Shown: positions 45,620 to 58,600, counted from the first letter of the stretch. The stretch is DNA of 64,000 bases from Amaranthus tricolor (GCF_026212465.1 NC_080051.1:23353727-23417726); one strand, 5' to 3'. The notes: generated by a model not told the origin, from the sequence alone. Translations and numbers: made by a program.

Positions 45620-45934
45620 TCATATCAAGCAAGGAGCTAAAACAATCAAGTCCATGCATAGTGTGAACTTGTTGGCGGGCAAAGGTTTGGTTATCATATT
45701 GGCAGAGTTGTCATTGGTACTTATCTTCACCAAACCCAGTCTGTTGTTCTCCACTTCATTCCGAATGAAATCGAACTTAATGTCAATGTGCTTGGTTCTT
45801 CTATGGAATGTGTTTTGAATTCTAGCCAAGTGAATTTCACTTTCACTGTCATAATAAACATTCATCAAGCTCATCTTAGGATACATCTCACCAACTAAAC
45901 CCTTAAGCCACAACCTCTTTGAATAATTTGGCAA
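45620..45934 (-). pseudogene. Copia RNase H C-terminal fragment
   Basis: Matches the end of a Copia polyprotein: LWLKGLVGEM, YYDSESEIHLAR, RRTKHIDIKFDFIRNEV and NSANMITKPLPANKF. Truncated upstream near 45925. The LTR follows directly in the expected order, so this is the 3' end of one element. Confidence 0.85.
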
Positions 45935-46295
45935 TGCGTTAATTGTGATAACATATGAACAGCATAAGCAAAATTTCGAGTGATAAATAAATAAACTAAA
46001 AGTCCCACAAACTGTCTATGTTTTACTGAATCATGTTTTTGGACAAAAATAGTTTAACCTGATAAACTATTTTTGACTAAAATTCAACGTATTGAATGTA
46101 ATTTTTCCGATGAACTCAATAACCAAATTTGCGTTAATTTTAGAATCACTTCTTTTTGTAAGCATGTGAGATTTTTTTAAGTGTATAGTTATCACTTGAA
46201 TAATCAGATATCTCATCTAGTTAACATTGGATTGGATGGATAGGTGATGGCCTCACTAAAGTACAAACAAATGAATGAAGAAATTAAATTACAAA

Positions 46296-46443
46296 TTCTT
46301 GTGAGAGACGATCTTACGGTGAGACTCTTTTTATAAATGAGTTAAAAAACCCAATTAATATAATTATTAGTATATGAGCTTCTTGTTTTGAGATCGTCTC
46401 TCGTCTCATGTCTCGTCTCACGAGAGACGTTCTCTCACAAAAG
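46296..46443. mobile_element. MITE of the TGAGAC-GTCTCA family
   Basis: Ends TTGTGAGAGACGATCTTACG and CGAGAGACGTTCTCTCACAA are inverted; extra tandem TCGTCTCA copies near the right end. Confidence 0.7.
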
Positions 46444-46529
46444 TAGCTCAAACTAAATAGTAAAATAGTTCAAATAATAGTGTTATAAGTGACTATAATA
46501 ATAGTACCCAAGCTTGTGGATTCAACTTC

Positions 46530-46695
46530 ACTCAGTCTTTTTCGTTGCAGAAATCTCTTATTCTGGGTTTTTTTTTCGAATTGAGGGATTCTTTGATCGC
46601 ATCCTTTTTTATGGTTACGGGTTGCGTCTTCCTTCCCTCCCCAAACCTTGATCATAGTTCTTATGAGCAGAATATACTGGATACGATGATGATAA
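46530..46695 (+). repeat. SINE copy, CTGGGTATGATGATG-tail family
   Basis: Shares TTGAGGGATTCTTTGATCGC, CTTCCTTCCCTCC, CCTTGATCATAGTTCTTATG and TACTGGATACGATGATGAT with 12625-12768. Confidence 0.65.
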
Positions 46696-46899
46696 AAGTG
46701 GATTTGAATGAAGCTCCTATATAAATTTCACACTAAAAAAGGTTAATCATTTGTATCTCATACTTTTAATTTGTCTATTTTATTAATAATTTATAACGAG
46801 GTAGTGGAAGAAAAAGACATTCAAATATGAGTCTACAACTTAAAATGAAAAATGTAAATAACTAAAATGATTTAAAATAATATAAAGTACACTCCTAGT

Positions 46900-47005
46900 A
46901 TCCCGCACAGGACCGTGGGTTATTTTTTTCTTGAAAGATGCAGATAAATCATATCCGTTCCCCCAAGAACGGAGTAAAAAGAGATGCACGCAATCAAGAA
47001 ACTGA
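46900..47005 (-). repeat. 3' part of the tRNA-derived SINE seen at 32909
   Basis: Shares TATCCCGCACAGGACC-like, CAGATAAATCATA and AAAGAGATGCACGCA blocks with 32935-33040. The tRNA-like head is missing. Confidence 0.55.
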
Positions 47006-47047
47006 TTTAAAATATATAAATAAAATAAATTGATTAGTTATTATTAT

Positions 47048-47175
47048 AAGAGATAATTTTTCAATGAGACAATTTTAAAATAAAAAGTTTATATTCTCAT
47101 AATTTATATTTAAACAGTCATTTAACTCGTATATAAATTACGTCTTACAGTAAAATCATCCCACATAATAATTTG
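47048..47175. mobile_element. Diverged MITE of the TGAGAC-GTCTCA family
   Basis: Starts TTATAAGAGATAATTTTTCAA with GAGAC, ends AGTAAAATCATCCCACATAA; the middle resembles the copy at 46296. Confidence 0.35.
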
Positions 47176-47214
47176 TCCAACTTGAAAGAGATGGATGAAA
47201 ATACAACTTCAAGA

Positions 47215-47668
47215 GAAAATTTGAATAAAATAAGATTATTTAACAACTTAATTCAAAAAATAAGCTTCGTGAAAACTTAATTCCCAAAATAAGCGTTCGT
47301 ACATCCAAACCTAGCCTTGGAGTAAATCGCTGTTACTAACAGCAAAAGACAAAAAAAAAAAAATAAATAAATAACAGCCATAAGTCGCTGTTACTAACAG
47401 CGACTTAGGGAGTTGACCAGTCAACTCCTTAAGTTGTTGTTAGTAACATCGACTTTAAGGTTAACTGGTCAACTCCTTAATCTCGTAGGTTGGAATGAGG
47501 AAGTAACTGAGAACTGAAAACTTAAAACGCATTAAGTCGCTGTTAGTAACAACGACTTACTCCAAGGCTAGGTTTAAATGTATGGACGCTTATTTTGGAA
47601 ATTAAGTTTTCATAAAGCTTATTTTTAAAATTAAGTTGTTTAAAATATCTTATTTTATTCAAATTTTC
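47215..47668. mobile_element. Palindrome-module foldback element 3, perfect 9-bp target duplication
   Basis: 454 bp. The first and last 20 bp are exact inverted copies (GAAAATTTGAATAAAATAAG), and the inverted arms extend about 115 bp to CCTTGGAGTAA. ACTTCAAGA flanks both sides exactly (47206-47214 and 47669-47677). A 9-bp duplication plus long TIRs points to a Mutator-like origin. Each arm has AAAATAAG spaced at about 30 bp three times. The core holds four modules around TCGCTGTTACTAACAGCGA and two GTTGACCAGTCAACTCC-type palindromes. No ORF. The best preserved member here. Confidence 0.85.
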
Positions 47669-47889
47669 ACTTCAAGACATAACAAGTTTTGACGGGCTTT
47701 GGGGCTTAAAATAGAGGTGGGCTTATGGGCTGACAAGCATAAATTTAGTCCATACCATTCGAAATCCACTATTGCCATTCCTGAGGATGACAAGTGGACA
47801 ACTTGGACTTCAATATGCCGAGGTTTGAGTTCAACCCTTTAAAAATCAGACTTTGAATGGGGGACCATGGAAAAACCCAATAGAATAAA

Positions 47890-48080
47890 CTTACTAAAAA
47901 AAATTGCAAAATAAGTATTGATAAATTTTAATCTCTAAAAGAAGCGTCTTTATGTCAAAGTTGAAATTAAGTATTCGTTCGCTATTACTAACAGCGAATA
48001 AGCCTGATCTTAAGCTCGAATGAAAAAATGCTTATTTTGAGAATCAAAATTTCCTAAACCTTATTTTGAGATTTTTCTTA
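47890..48080. mobile_element. Palindrome-module foldback element 4 (small)
   Basis: Has AAAATAAG motifs at the left, inverted CTTATTTTGAGA motifs twice at the right, and a single module TTCGCTATTACTAACAGCGAA in the middle. Ends are approximate. Only about 220 bp from element 3. Confidence 0.55.
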
Positions 48081-48191
48081 AAATTATTTTATTCAATTAG
48101 TCAGACCGTGGCGAAGTCAGACTCTAAACAAACCCTATATTGACATAGATGACTAGATGAAGCAAGCTGGAAACAAGAAGTCCCCAAGTCC

Positions 48192-48592
48192 CCTGTGAGA
48201 CCGTCTCACATGTGCAATCAGCCCAACCTAGCCCATAAGGTTTGTTTTACAAGATTTTTCTTAAAATATTTTTACGATTTTAAATTTTTTTTTTTTAAAC
48301 TTTAGAATTTACAACTTCAAAATGAAAGAGCACTCATTTTAAATTTTGAAATAGAAAATTTGAGCCTTTAATGAAGGGAACTTGAGGGTTGGAGTAGGTG
48401 TGAAGTTAAAGCTTTATAATAGACATTTCAATATTTGGAGATTGGAGTAGTTAATTAAAAAATAAAGTTAAACCTTAGAAAAAGAAGGTTAAGGTTTGGA
48501 GTTAGGTAATTTTTTATTTTGTTATTTTTTATGGGCTAAACCGAAGATTCACAAATATGTATGTATCACAATAAAACAGTCTCATATAAGAA
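48192..48592. mobile_element. Larger MITE of the TGAGAC-GTCTCA family
   Basis: Left end CTGTGAGACCGTCTCACATG and right end AACAGTCTCATATAAGAATT. AT-rich filling without ORF. Confidence 0.5.
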
Positions 48593-48599
48593 TTATTTT

Positions 48600-50094
48600 T
48601 TTAAAAGTCGTAATTTCTTCTGTTAGTATTTTGGTGGAAAAAGACCTTAAAACGGCACTATACTAGCGTCTGCCTTGTGAATTGCTCATCAGTTCTCCAT
48701 GCAGATCCATCGACTATACCAAAAAGTGTTAAGACAATAAAATGCAGGAAACTGGATATCACTTCATGTCTAATTATTAAGATAATACTATCGAATAAGA
48801 GTGTGATTGTATTGAGAGTAAATATTTACGGTACAAATAAAAGTTAAACTAAAAAATTAATGTTACTAGGGTAGAAATTAAGATAATACTATCGTTGTCA
48901 AATATAAGAAATAATAATTGTAAAGTGATGGTGAAAATCAAATAGAAAATTTAGTCTCCTCATTTCAGGTTAAATATTTATAATAGAAATAAATGTCAAA
49001 CAACTAAGAATACAATGAGTAGGGTTAGAACGAGCATGATGAGCCGTACCTATTTAGGCTGGCCAATTTTATATGTCCCATTAGGTCATTACATAGTTTG
49101 AATGACATAAGCTTGACAAAAGTTGGTTTGACTTGCTAACCTGACATGAATCTAATTCGAAATAAGTAGGTTTTGATTGAGACTTTTGACCCAATCAATC
49201 AATTAGGTCGACCCGACCTGTTTTGTTTATTAAATGGGTTAGGTACGAGTCAAAATTAAACCTATATAACCCATTTAAATAAACAAGTTAATACCAGGTT
49301 AAATCAATAAGTATAAAATAAGCTTAATTCATTTAGTATTTTCTTATTTTTCATATTAAATACAAAATAAAGAACTAAAAAACAAATTGTTTAAAATTAA
49401 AGCGTAAAAAATTAGACGTAATCATGATAAAAAGTTAAAAACCTTAAAATGAAAACAAAAAATTCTAAATGGGTTAAGTTGGTCGAAATCAAGTAACTAA
49501 TATGTTGCAAGTCAGGTCAGAATTCTAATATTCAATCCAATTAACTAAACGAATTAGTTTGGTCGAGAGGTTTTCGATTTATTTATATATGATCTGAACT
49601 CAAATCCTACCTAACATGATTTGTTTAACATGCCTAATATAACAAATCTTTAAGGCTGAATCTATTTAATATTTTAAAAATCGAAATCTAAATTCAAATT
49701 TATTGGATCTCAAAAAATTAAAGCTAAATCCTAGAATTAAAGCGTAATTTAAAACGATTTAATAAAAGCTTGAATTATGATGATCCATTCATCCGTATCC
49801 TTAACTAGTCTCGTACAAGAAGTCTAGAAGCATAGAAATTTCCGCCACACAAAGGTCTAATAGTGGGGTCCGCTCTGAAGATTTTTCAATTGGTGTTTCA
49901 ATATTTGTCATGGTCCCACCAAACTAGCTTTTATTTGAAAGTCTACCGTCTTTTTTTCTGAGCTTATAAAGTCTATATTGAAGAGTGAGCGTAAAGGCAA
50001 AGCCTTGAAATTCCAACAAAACTAATAATATCTGGACTAATTGTGTTCCGAGAGTCTCAGTACATTTGTTGCGGACTACACCGCGTCACGTAAT
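48600..50094. other. Gene-free stretch
   Basis: AT-rich. Part of it (49020-49640) is rich in GACCCGACC and TTAGGT words reminiscent of a diverged hAT-like repeat, but I could not define ends. Confidence 0.4.
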
Positions 50095-50360
50095 ATTATA
50101 ATAACTCTTATTCATTTAAAATGTTTCATTTATTTTATACACTCTATTTTATTTATTTATTTGGTTTTTGATATATCGAGTTATGTATAATTAAATATTA
50201 TAAAAATTTAATATTAACAATCTTTACATCAAAATGAATCAAATAAGATCCTACATGACTATGTTTTAACTTATAGATTAATAAAAAAATGTAATTTAAA
50301 AATGATAGATGAATAGTGTCCTATAAGAAAATGTCCCATTTTAAATGGATAGGAGGTACG
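50095..50360. mobile_element. GATCTTGTTTGATTCG-family MITE (reverse orientation)
   Basis: Core AATGAATCAAATAAGATCC and CTATGTTTTAACTTATAG; right end TGGATAGGAGGTA. Left end diverged. Confidence 0.5.
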
Positions 50361-50894
50361 AGGTAGTAATTTTAAATCTTATCCACCCTTTATATAAAGT
50401 TAAAATTAATATTAATAATTTAACTTTTTATTCATTCACGTAAATAATTTACTTTTGAATTATTTTTTAATAATTCAACTTTTGTTCTTATATTGCTATC
50501 AGCATAATCTTTTATTTTATAATAATTTAACCTTTGTCCGTAGTTTATTATTAACATACCATATTAATATGCTAAAAGCAAATGAAAGATAAATATTAAA
50601 TTATTAAAAAATAATTCAAAGTTGAGATTATTTACAACGAATGGATGAAAGATTGAATTATTAATATTAATTTTTCCCTTTATCAAAGTGAAATATTCAA
50701 AATTATGTATTATTACAAAGAGAATATGTGTTGTATCCATAATTCCAGTCAATAAGGCTCTCATGTAAGAAGAGTATAGAAAATATGTTGAACACTTATT
50801 GAAAGTTTAAGCTAGTGGTTGAAATACAAGAATATCTTACATAATCTATTATATTTACTCCACCCTCGATAGATAGAAGTATAAATGGAGTACT

Positions 50895-51285
50895 ACCTCT
50901 CTTTCTTAATGAAGTTCTCATTTGCTATTTTGGCATGTTTAATTTGCTGTTTTCATATAAAATCTTTTTATTTATGTCATAAATTTTAGACAAAATTAAC
51001 TTTATTCATTATCATTTTAATATTTTAATTTTTAATAATGCTTATGGTTTTACATATCTCCTACTAATTTCATTTTAACATTTTTATATTGTTTATGGTT
51101 CCCACATGTTTTCCATTAACCTTATAAAAATATTTTTTATTAGTTGTAATTCTCATATTTTTTATTACCTTTCTTTCAATACTTTTTTACTATTCATGTT
51201 CCTCACTATTTCTCTATTAAATTTATTATTTAATAAAATAATTTAATATCAAAATTTTTAATTTCCCGGTGAACATTTCTATCTG
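50895..51285. repeat. CTCCGTTTCTTAATGAAG repeat copy
   Basis: Starts CTCTCTTTCTTAATGAAG and ends near TTTCCCGGTGAACATTTC; interior holds GGTTCCCACATGTTTTCC, the reverse of the block at 18305 and 41185. Confidence 0.55.
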
Positions 51286-51664
51286 TTTTTGCCAAATAAT
51301 CAACTATAGAAACAACCAACAATCAAAAGCTTAGAAATCATCAAATGTCATTTACCAAACACAACTATTTATTTTTTCCTTGAGATGAATATGGACATGT
51401 CATGTATGACTAGGATGAGTATATTGAGTTGGACCGCGCAAATTAATCTAGATAGAGAAGTAGCATGAAGTATAAAATTTTACTATTTCCATTTTATTTT
51501 CACCAAATTATGTTTAATAGCTCTTACAATTTTAATCAACCCGTAACGAACAAAAAAAAAAAAAAAAAATATATAGTTAATTGACACAAGAAATTAAGAG
51601 TCGAATTTAATTTCAGTTGAAATAAATATCACCTTTTTAGATACTACTTTGAGATTAATCTCAT

Positions 51665-51939
51665 TGTTAGAATATATAACATACCTTGGGTCTCAACTAT
51701 CAGTTTGAATTTTTTGTTGAGTTGATTCCTTGACTTGGTATCAGAAGTTAATGTGACAAGAGATCACCTATTCGAATATCAACCACCCCTTATTTAAAGT
51801 AGAATATTTAGTGTTAGATATCAGGAGGGTCTGTGCTGTATCCACTCTTATAGCCCAAAGGGCTTTTACGTGAGAGGATATATTAGAATATATAATATAT
51901 CTTGAAGTTTCAACTTTTAGTTAAATTGTTTACTTAACA
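51665..51939 (+). mobile_element. Older TRIM copy
   Basis: Same family as 44607-44876 but on the plus strand. Left repeat 51665-51735 (TGTTAGAATATATAAC), primer site TGGTATCAGAAG at 51736, purine tract ACGTGAGAGGATA, right repeat 51881-51939. Flanks CTCAT and CTCAC match at 4 of 5. Confidence 0.8.
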
Positions 51940-52640
51940 CTCACATAGCCTACATCGTAATCCAAAAAATTCACACAAAAAAATAAAAACCGAGATGGGT
52001 ATAGGGAAAAAGCCCCACGCCTAACAGTCAATTTGACCTTCTCAACCCCTTGTGTTAGTCAAGGAAGGTTCCAAAGAAGAAAGACTTAGTTTCAATTTTT
52101 CATGCTGCTCCAACATTGGAAAAATGCGCAGCATTTTTTTTTCTTTTCATGCTTACGTTAGCCTTATTTTTCTTTTTTCTAAAAAAATGACGTCCACAAT
52201 TTATTTATTTTTTTTCTAAAAGTTTTGAATTTAGTAATGTATTTATACTCCTTAACTCATCATAAACCACACTAACACTTTACAAAAGTCAGTATTAAAG
52301 CTATGATCACAATGATAATCATCAATTAACCACGCTAATATGCAACGTTACACGTTAGTATTCTGTTTTACTCATTTTACATTATTTAAATGATGCAAAA
52401 TAAATAAGACGGATAATCATAGAGGAATAACTAACTTTCTGCATTTTCTGAATGCGACCTACTGTTTAAATCCAGATAAAAGGGGCACTTATGTCATTCA
52501 AAGTAACCATCTTTTTGGAATTTCAGTTTGATACTTGCTTTCTTTTACTCATTCAGAGATCATACTACTTGGGATTTTAAGGATACCCACATTTTTTATA
52601 AGTTTGAAGAGAAAAAAAGGGGGGAAAAGAAGAAAAATCA

Positions 52641-55600
52641 ATGGCTGAATCAAAAACAGTTCACTCTCCTATGGTGACATATGTTTCAATGTTATCACTT
52701 CTTACTCTTTGCCCTCCTTTTGTCATTCTATTGTAAGCAAACCCTTTTCCTCTTTTAATTTATTTTTCTTGGTTTCTCTTTGATTTTTAGTTTTTTACTA
52801 TTTTTATTAAATGGGTTTGATTAAATTAAAATTGAAAATTTTTAGAATTTTGGTGTTTAGAGTTATTTTTGGGTTTAGATCTACAATTATGCTTTATGTG
52901 ATGAATTATTGTTTGATTATATAAGTTTTTCTGATTTGGGTCTAGGGATTTGAAAAGGACATTGTGATTGAGTTGGATTACATGGGTTTAGTTTTACTAG
53001 AACTTTTATTATTGTTTATAATAGTATTGTTATTAAAAGTGAGGAATTAGTATAATTTACAAAGATTTAGTTCTAATAGTACATATGTGTCTTCTTTTTA
53101 AATTTGTTTAATAAGGTTGAGGAATTTGTCAATGTTGGACAATAGGAAACTTCAATATTATATGATAAAATTAAATTATTGGTTCCTTGTTTGTATCTGT
53201 GTCTGTTGTTGGCTTTCTTTCAGGTGATTTTTGGCTCAGTTGGAACTGGAAGTTATTGCTTCTGATCTTTGATATGAATTTTTATATTTTTCTATAATCA
53301 ATGGCCTACATGTTGGGATGGGTGACTGTTTTAGTATAAGAGGCAGAAAAAATCTTATCTTTTGTATTAAAAAATAGGAATTCTTCAAGATGAACTATGT
53401 GGCAACAAAGAAGTTGCACTATTGATATTAACTAGTGATGACGTCCGCGATTTAGTATTTGTATATTTAGCGGGTTTGAACCTTTCTAGACTGTGATCAT
53501 AGTTTCCATAAGCGGGATGTACAGGGTAGATAGTGGGTTGATGATATGTAGCAAGTTTGAGTAGCCGGCCTCAATATTTTGGAATTAAGGGTTTGACATT
53601 GTTGATGTATAGCATGTTTGTATGTGAGTTAGGGAGTCTAAGCTTGTAGTGTTCTAGCTTTGTGACTTATTAAGGTCTTGTATATTTTTTTTGACACTTA
53701 TGGCATGATGGCAACCCAAATGTAACCATTTTAACCGGCATTTCATCGTCACTTACGTGAGTTTTCGAACCTATTGTTTCCCATGCCCACATCTTCCGTG
53801 GGACTAAATCTACACTTTGTCCAATTTGTCGCGGGCATTATATCTGAAATTTCCTTTGGAGAATATCCCTATTACGGACTTTTAGACTATAGTGCAAAAA
53901 CAAAGCCGCATCGGCCACGTTGTAAAGTTTTAAAAACGAATCGATATTCTCTGTTGGAAAGGTGTAAATAAACCGTGTTTTTGGCCGTATCAAGGGATAT
54001 CTCATGCTTTTGACTGATATTTAGGTGTTAGATAATCGCATAACTTCTCTAACCATATCATCATTCCGTTACCGCAACTACTACCGTTACTGTATTTTGC
54101 ACTATGTTTTGGAATCTAAGGTTTGGTAGACCAGAATACATAATACAGTGGAAAGATGTCTTTTAACATTAAAACATATATCAGTTTTGTTAGATCTTCA
54201 TATTTTGTGAACATTGTTATTTAGATGTAGTACTCTATCGACTTTTGATGTGATTGTTTTACCTGAGAGATCTATTACAGATTTGCTGAATTTACGGTCT
54301 GGCTTTATTAGAATTTACAGATCCTGTTTGAGGAAGTCTTTCCCTATAAATTGTTTAGGTTCAATTCATTATTGACTTGACCTTTGGAAACAAATGTTTT
54401 ATCTGGATGATGTAAGGATTAAGGTGCATGTTCCATAATAGTGCCAGAAACATGTAAAATAATATCTGCTTGAGACGGTACTGACTCAAGCTTTCAACAG
54501 AGTGTTGGTAATTGGTATATTGTTAATATGGCCTCCTAATTGATTATATTGTTTAATCGTGTCAGCTGGGAGTGTAGGTTCAGAAATCCAGACCCTCAGT
54601 CGTTGAGAATGTGTTTTAGTTTATTCAATTTTGATTTGGGAGTGTAAATACAGTAACTGGTGCTACAAGCGTTCTCTCTGCTTTTGTGTTCTATGCAGTT
54701 TGATGTGTAGTGCATATACTCAATGTTTTGTTTCATTTAATGGTAAAATGACATATGAGACCTTTAATGCCATCACATAGACCGATTCATATCTCTTTTC
54801 GAAATTCAAACTGAATGAGCAACCTTTTGATGGAATGAATTTTGCAAAAAAAACAAGGGTAAACACACTAGTTGTTAATTCATTTACTTTTTAAATCCAC
54901 TTACCAATTAGCATGACCATTTTTGAGGGCTAAATGACTTGTGGTCTACGGTTGCCTTAAGCCCGTAAGGGTTGCAAAACCACTTTTGCGGTTATCGCGT
55001 CCTTTATAACTTCCGCTTTAACCTCAAAAACCTTTACAATGTGGTCGTGATGCAGTAATACGACCAATATTTTGCACTGTGCTGCATAAGAAAAATTTCA
55101 TCTGCATTCAAGCTTCCTTTACAATTGCACCATCATGCACACTGACATTTTTCCCATAAAGATGATATTACATATCATTTGTCTTAATGAACTGTTTCAT
55201 TGAAAAAGCTTGCTTCATTTTCTGTATTTCAAGATCAATGCTTTTTGTGTGTTTTGAGTAAGTATTGAAGAGTGTATATAGCATTTATCATACAGTGATC
55301 CCTTTGTGCCCTTTTTTCTTTTTATATTAGTGGGTCCTGTTTTTTTTCTTTTGTATTTCTAGATCAATGATTTTTTCTTTTGATTAAGTCCTGTTTTCTT
55401 GCATCTGTATGATGGTTAGACGGTCTATCATTCAGCTTAGAAAGTTATTAAGCAAAGGTATTCAGTTGAAGTTTCATTAAAGTATTACGCTTTCCCCTAA
55501 CGTAGATGGTACACTATGGTACATGCTGATGGTTCGATATCTCAAACATGGCAATTATTGAGGGAGACCGGGTTACAAGGTTTCATCAACTTATGGCCTA

Positions 55601-58600
55601 GACCTTCATTCATTGCATGTAAAATTATCTTTTGTTACGGAGCATTTGAGGCTGCACTTCAACTGTTGCTACCAGGGAAAAGAGTAGAGGGCCCTATATC
55701 TCCCACCGGGAATCGTCCTGTCTATAAGGTATGGTATCGATGTTCCATTGACATACATCACTTTTGTTTACCGATTAATTTTACGAGAATGCTACTGGAT
55801 GAATCGTGATTTTCCATTGACTGCAGGCAAATGGTATGCAAGCATATTTTATCACTTTGATCACCTATCTCGGGCTATGGTGGTAAGTAAAATTTCTAAT
55901 CTTCCTTTTTCAGTGGATCGAGTTGATTTTTCATTGCAATTCTTAATAAACCTCATGTTGACTTTTGTTTAAATCCCCCTCTTGTATGAGACTGTCTCAC
56001 CGTGAGACAAGAATATACAAAAGGTCAATTATGCTAAAATTTTCTATTATTGGGTTATTTAACCCAAGTATGGGACACCATCCAACTCTTAACTTTCTCT
56101 ATCTGCTCTCAGGTTTGATATCTTTAATCCGGCGACAGTGTATGATCATTTGGGGGAGATATATTCAACTCTTATATATGGAAGCTTCATCTTTTGCATC
56201 TTCTTGTACATAAAAGTGAGATGCTTTAAAAAAAAGCTTATTAACATATCCGTGTTTCCTGTTTATGTAAGATCTTCATAACAAAGTGTGTTTTACTTGT
56301 AGGGACATGTCGCACCATCTTCATCTGATGCTGGTTCTTGTGGAAACTTCATTATTGATTTTTATTGGGTGAGCATATGTGAAACTGAACTATAATGATG
56401 TATTGACGTTCCTTTTCTTTTGCTCCCATCTCCTCCTTATATTGTACAATGATTTTGCTACACTTGATGTGTTTGACTAGATATTAATGCAAAAGGTGCG
56501 CAAGGCATGAAAAATATCTTTCATTATACGTATAACTTTCGTCTTTCTGGTTTCTTTGTACAACTATTTTGAGTGACAATTGAGATGCTGATATACCTTG
56601 ACTCTTTTAAACTTGGTTTGGATAAAAAGTTAGGAGGGAAGAGAAAGGAACGGAAGAGGAAGGAAGGGAGAGCAAGGGGAGGGGATAATCGGAAAAGTCT
56701 TTTGTTGCATTGTTTGTTTACGAGGGAAAGGAAGAGATACAAAGAGAGGAAGAGAAATAGTATTTTTCTTCCAAACTTATCTGCATTCAGAGAGATTTTC
56801 TAACTAGAAAAGGGACTTAATCCCTTCAAATTTCTGCCTTCCAAATCCCTCCCCTCCGAAATTTGTATCCAAGCAAAGGATATTATACCCTTCAAATCCC
56901 TCCTTTCCTTTCACTCCAATTTCCTCCATCCAAACGAAGTGTTAGTGGCTCAACTCAAAACTGCATCTTAAATGTAGTAGGGACCTAGCTCAAAAAAGGT
57001 ACAATGCAATGCGATGTGGTGATATAGCTGCTATATGATACCTTACTCTACTCTACTTTTTGTTGCCCGAGTGTCTCTAATCCATGTTGGGTTGAACGTA
57101 TTGTGGTCAATTTTATGTTGGGACAATAGTATTGAAAGTTTATCATGTTTAGGAAGATGAATTTCTCACTGATATTGTGCGTGCTTGCTTTGTTTTCTAG
57201 GGTATGGAGCTATATCCACGAATTGGTAAGAACTTTGACATAAAGGTTTTCACAAACTGCAGATTTGGGATGATGTCTTGGGCAGTTCTTGCCTTGACAT
57301 ATTGTATTAAGCAGGTAATATCTTTGAGTTACGCTCAAATTTCAAGTACTTCAAAACATCTATGCATCACTAATTTATTATTTTGTCTGTTCTCGTTGGG
57401 ACCAAAGATTTATAGTTATTTGGTTATGGATCATAAGGGACTATAGTAAAAATGAGTCATTAAATCACGTATACTTTTTTTTTATTTATGTGAAGTTTGA
57501 GATTTTGTTTTGCTATTAAGGGTCAATCGGAAACAATCTCTTTATTATTATAAGAGTAAGGTTGCACTTCTGACCACAAACCCCACCTAGGTCGGAACAT
57601 AGATTAGAGACAATTATGGCTCTTTTGGTTGTTTTTACTTGGTATCAAATGGTGGTCACGAGAATGATTTGTATTGTAAATTTTCATGAAATGTGTAGTG
57701 TGACTCCCATGGTGATTAAACTTTGATCATAATAAAGTTTATTTGCTCACAATTTTCCATTACCACCTGATACTACCTCTCCAAATAATAATGTGTGAAA
57801 ATGAATTTTGTGAAGAAAATAAGATGACTGAAATAGAACAAACATAACCATTAAACTTGACAAGAGATTTTCCATCCAAAACTACACGCCACAACGATTT
57901 GATACGGACATACGGTCAACCAAACGGGCTGTTAATGACACTGGGGTAATGGAATGGAATGTTGTATCACCAATGCACTATCTTATGGAGCTAAAAATGT
58001 AGACTGTAATGTTCATCTTTGTTTTGTTAACTATTCATTTTTCTGAAACTGAAAGAAAACTTTTCCTCTTTGGGATCTTAATTTCAACAGTATGAGCTAT
58101 ATGGAAAAGTTGCCGATTCAATGCTAGTAAATACAATTCTAATGATTGTGTATGTCACAAAATTCTTCTGGTGGGAAGCTGGGTATTGGAATACCATGGA
58201 CATTGCCCATGATCGAGGTTTGTTGTTATCGTCGACTTGTTGTACCTTTTGTTTTTGTGATGCTTAACCTGTCTTTCCTTACTGCAAATATTACTCTTTC
58301 AGCTGGATTTTACATTTGTTGGGGATGCTTGGTATGGGTCCCATCAATCTATACTTCTCCCGGCATGTATCTTGTCAACCACCCCGTGAATCTTGGAATT
58401 CAGGTAACTCCTCATCGAGAAATAGAAGTATTTTAGATTCAGTGTAAACCAATAATATATCTGTTCCTAAACATCTTTCTTACATCCGCACCAGCTATCG
58501 GTTTATATTCTAGTGGCGGGTATTTCGTGCATCTTTATCAATTACGACTGCGATAGGCAGAGACAGGAATTTCGTAGAACTAATGGCAAATGCTTGGTTT

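Noticed and set aside
45274..45818. Two overlapping plus-strand ORFs (83 and 161 codons)
   Set aside because: They lie within and across the minus-strand Copia LTR and RNase H fragment; composition and position mark them as shadows.
56573..56803. Lys/Arg-rich ORF in a DWF5 intron
   Set aside because: Produced by the purine-rich half of a foldback MITE, not by coding selection.
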